The notes under the pieces are model-generated. The model saw only the letters and a program-made list of their open reading frames with translations, had not been told where the DNA came from and ran no database searches. The position numbers and the translations under genes are program-made. A stretch of DNA of 64,000 nucleotides from Candidatus Gastranaerophilales bacterium (GTDB lineage Bacteria; Cyanobacteriota; Vampirovibrionia; Gastranaerophilales; Gastranaerophilaceae). The first letter of the stretch is position 1. The number at the start of each line of letters is the position of its first letter. Below, piece by piece: positions 62,496 through 64,000 of this stretch. Where the stretch lies: assembly GCA_905234865.1 (NCBI GenBank), contig CAJOJE010000001.1, positions 1 to 64,000 on the forward strand, given 5' to 3'.

Positions 62496-63608
62496 ATGTT
62501 TATTCTTGATGAACCATATGTGTCCGATTATTTAATTGAAACCATAAACAAAAACGGATATAATGCTCTTTTAACTCCGATAACCGTTAATAAAATACGA
62601 AATTTGAAAGAGAAGTATATTTTTGAAAATAAAGTTTATACAAATTCGGAAAATTCAATTGATAAAATTGAAGATAAAGAGCTCTTGAAAAAAATTTCCG
62701 TTTTCAAGGATAAATTCAAAACAAGGGAACTTTTTAAAAAAATATACCCCGACTTTTTTTATAAAAAAGTTTCAAAGAATGAACTGAATAACGTCGATTA
62801 TAAAATTCTTCCGTATCCCGTTATTATAAAACCGGTCGTAGGCTTTTTGAGTATCGGAGTTTATGTTGTTCAAAAAGAGGATGAATATTTTGATATTATT
62901 CAAAAAATAAATGCCGATATCGAAAAATCAAAAAATCTTTTCCCGAAATCCGTTTTAAAGTTTGACGATTTTATTATTGAAAAAGTAATTCGGGGTGAAG
63001 AAATCGCACTTGATGTTTATTATAATTCAAAACAAGAACCGGTTATTTTAAATATTTATAAACATCCTTTCGTATCGAGCGATGATGTATCGGACAGGCT
63101 TTATTACACCTCATTTGATATTATTCAAGAATATTCAAAAATTCTTCTTCCCATGCTTTACAAAACGGGAAAAGAGGCTTCTTTATCCGATTTTCCGATG
63201 CACATTGAACTTAGAATAGAAAACGGCGTGCCAATTCCGATTGAAATTAATCCCATGCGCTTTGCGGGGTGGTGTCTTTGTGATTTGGCAAGGTATGCAC
63301 ATAAAGTTAATGTTTATGAAGCGTATATGAACGATTTAAAACCAAGCTTTAACCCTTCGGACAAAAGCTTTTTTGCTTTTGTTCTGGCTGAAGTTCCTTC
63401 CGATATTAAAAAAGATGATATAATTTATTTTGACATAAATAGATTTATTGAAGATATGAACGTTGAAATTCTTGAAACAAGAATTTACGATTTCAAATTA
63501 AAACCACTTTTTGCTTCATTTTTCGTAAAAGCGGAAAGTGAAGATAATCTTTTATCCGTTTTAAAATTAAACACAAAAGATTATGTAAATACGAGACGGG
63601 ATTTATGA
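62496..63608 (+). CDS. ATP-grasp enzyme, orphan
   Basis: 370 residues from ATG 62496 (SD AAGGA); the ATG at 62430 lacks one. PVIIKPVVGFLSIGVYVVQ is the lysine-bearing ATP-grasp strand, FIIEKVIRGEEIALDVYYN the adenine clamp, and IPIEINPMRFAGW gives the Glu and Asn metal ligands. Substrate unknown; this type joins a carboxylate to an amino acid or similar. The stop overlaps the next ATG by 4 nt (ATGA), so it is an operon with the TPR membrane protein. Unlike the ATP-grasp at 17743 it lacks the Rossmann-type GASG start. Confidence 0.8.
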   Translation: MFILDEPYVSDYLIETINKNGYNALLTPITVNKIRNLKEKYIFENKVYTNSENSIDKIEDKELLKKISVFKDKFKTRELFKKIYPDFFYKKVSKNELNNVDYKILPYPVIIKPVVGFLSIGVYVVQKEDEYFDIIQKINADIEKSKNLFPKSVLKFDDFIIEKVIRGEEIALDVYYNSKQEPVILNIYKHPFVSSDDVSDRLYYTSFDIIQEYSKILLPMLYKTGKEASLSDFPMHIELRIENGVPIPIEINPMRFAGWCLCDLARYAHKVNVYEAYMNDLKPSFNPSDKSFFAFVLAEVPSDIKKDDIIYFDINRFIEDMNVEILETRIYDFKLKPLFASFFVKAESEDNLLSVLKLNTKDYVNTRRDL

Positions 63609-64000
63609 TTTTTAAAAAAGAATTCGATATTGATAAGGATTTTTTTGAGAACGACGAAAAAAAGCCGAAGAAAAGAAAAATTGCGTTTAACGTTTTTTTT
63701 ATCGTACTTTTTTTAACTTTTGCCTTTTTATGTTTAAGCGCAATTACTTTTAATTCGGGTTCAAATTTTTTAAGCAAAAAAACCGAAAATCATAATATTA
63801 CTCTAAAAGATGTTCAAGATTTATATTTTAAGGGTGTGCAGGAATATGACAACGGAAATTACGATAAAGCAATTGAATTTTTAAATATGCAGCTTGAAAT
63901 AGTGGATGATCCTGATACTTATAATTATTTGGGAAAGATTTATCTTGAAAAAGAAGATACCGAGCTTGCAATTAAATATTTTACAAAAGCGGTTGAATAT
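63605..64000 (+). CDS. Membrane-anchored TPR protein, 3' truncated by window
   Basis: 132 codons visible. Basic N terminus (KKPKKRK), one membrane helix (about residues 32-52, VFFIVLFLTFAFLCLSAI), then TPR units beginning FKGVQEYDNGNYDKAIEFL and YLGKIYLEKEDTELAIKYF. N-in topology, with the TPR part in the periplasm (inference). Its ATG overlaps the ATP-grasp stop, so both probably act in one envelope-related process. Confidence 0.75.
   Translation, partial: MIFKKEFDIDKDFFENDEKKPKKRKIAFNVFFIVLFLTFAFLCLSAITFNSGSNFLSKKTENHNITLKDVQDLYFKGVQEYDNGNYDKAIEFLNMQLEIVDDPDTYNYLGKIYLEKEDTELAIKYFTKAVEY

Noticed and set aside
1-64000. CRISPR array, rRNA operon or intact insertion sequence
   Set aside because: No regularly spaced repeats, no rRNA-like stretches and only one transposase fragment were seen.

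Overview
The window is AT-rich bacterial chromosome. I place it most probably in the non-photosynthetic cyanobacterial sister lineage found in guts (Vampirovibrionia / 'Melainabacteria', order Gastranaerophilales). This is inference from several traits: prepilin-like proteins with FTLAE starts, a recurring DxNGxKxPN loop, an N-terminal NFKG tag on otherwise unrelated proteins, a PPi-dependent phosphofructokinase paired with pyruvate phosphate dikinase, and a FliI/SctN ATPase. No rRNA or marker phylogeny is available here, so the assignment is tentative. Four tRNA genes are present (Gly-GCC, Thr-CGT, Arg-ACG, Arg-TCT).

Layout. 1-3.5 kb: tail of a pilin-like protein, then ychF and the PPi-phosphofructokinase. 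3.6-9.3 kb: tRNA-Gly followed by an accessory stretch holding a small helical protein, a PIN-like protein, a very unusual 915-residue protein with eleven treble-clef zinc repeats around a PD-(D/E)XK nuclease core, a relic of a tRNA 3' end, and a decayed acetyltransferase. 9.3-13.5 kb: a six-gene minus-strand cassette (flavodoxin-like protein, small Cys protein, SMR exporter, MarR regulator, UvrA-like ABC ATPase, broken acetyltransferase) that looks like a drug- or stress-response operon. 13.6-14.4 kb: gene and transposase debris. 14.5-17.6 kb: Na/Pi cotransporter and an NFKG-tagged putative zincin.

17.7-24.3 kb: a surface-glycan cluster (aminotransferase, GT2 glycosyltransferase, WbqC-like protein, beta-propeller protein, acetolactate-synthase-like enzyme, ATP-grasp enzyme). 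24.4-30.2 kb: a phospholipid operon (LplT-Aas fusion, CdsA, PlsC, CDP-alcohol phosphatidyltransferase). 30.3-32.8 kb: an efflux adaptor and an RND-like protein that seems to keep only periplasmic porter domains. 33-45.5 kb: MscL with a zinc ribbon, a membrane/pilin-like hybrid, a TPR protein, an HD hydrolase, an NSS symporter, an aminotransferase, rluB-serS, yidD, a degenerate PurD-like protein and a prepilin-like protein. 45.7-49.7 kb: three tandem prepilin-like paralogues, mtnP and yggT.

49.7-53 kb: tRNA-Arg, then a cysteine operon (methyltransferase, mccB, cysK/mccA) preceded by a 23-codon leader peptide containing Cys4 and Cys2 runs, mutually exclusive hairpins and an intrinsic terminator. 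The parts match a classical ribosome-stalling attenuator sensing charged tRNA-Cys; this is the best candidate for an undescribed regulatory system. 53-64 kb: a coupled mini-uORF and small membrane protein, a papain-like candidate, a FliI/SctN ATPase behind a riboswitch-like structured leader, engB, aroA, pgeF, ppdK, an orphan ATP-grasp protein and the start of a TPR membrane protein. Several transcripts (TPR protein, rluB, Cys leader, the mini-uORF) appear leaderless: the ATG lies 6-10 nt after the -10 box and has no Shine-Dalgarno.
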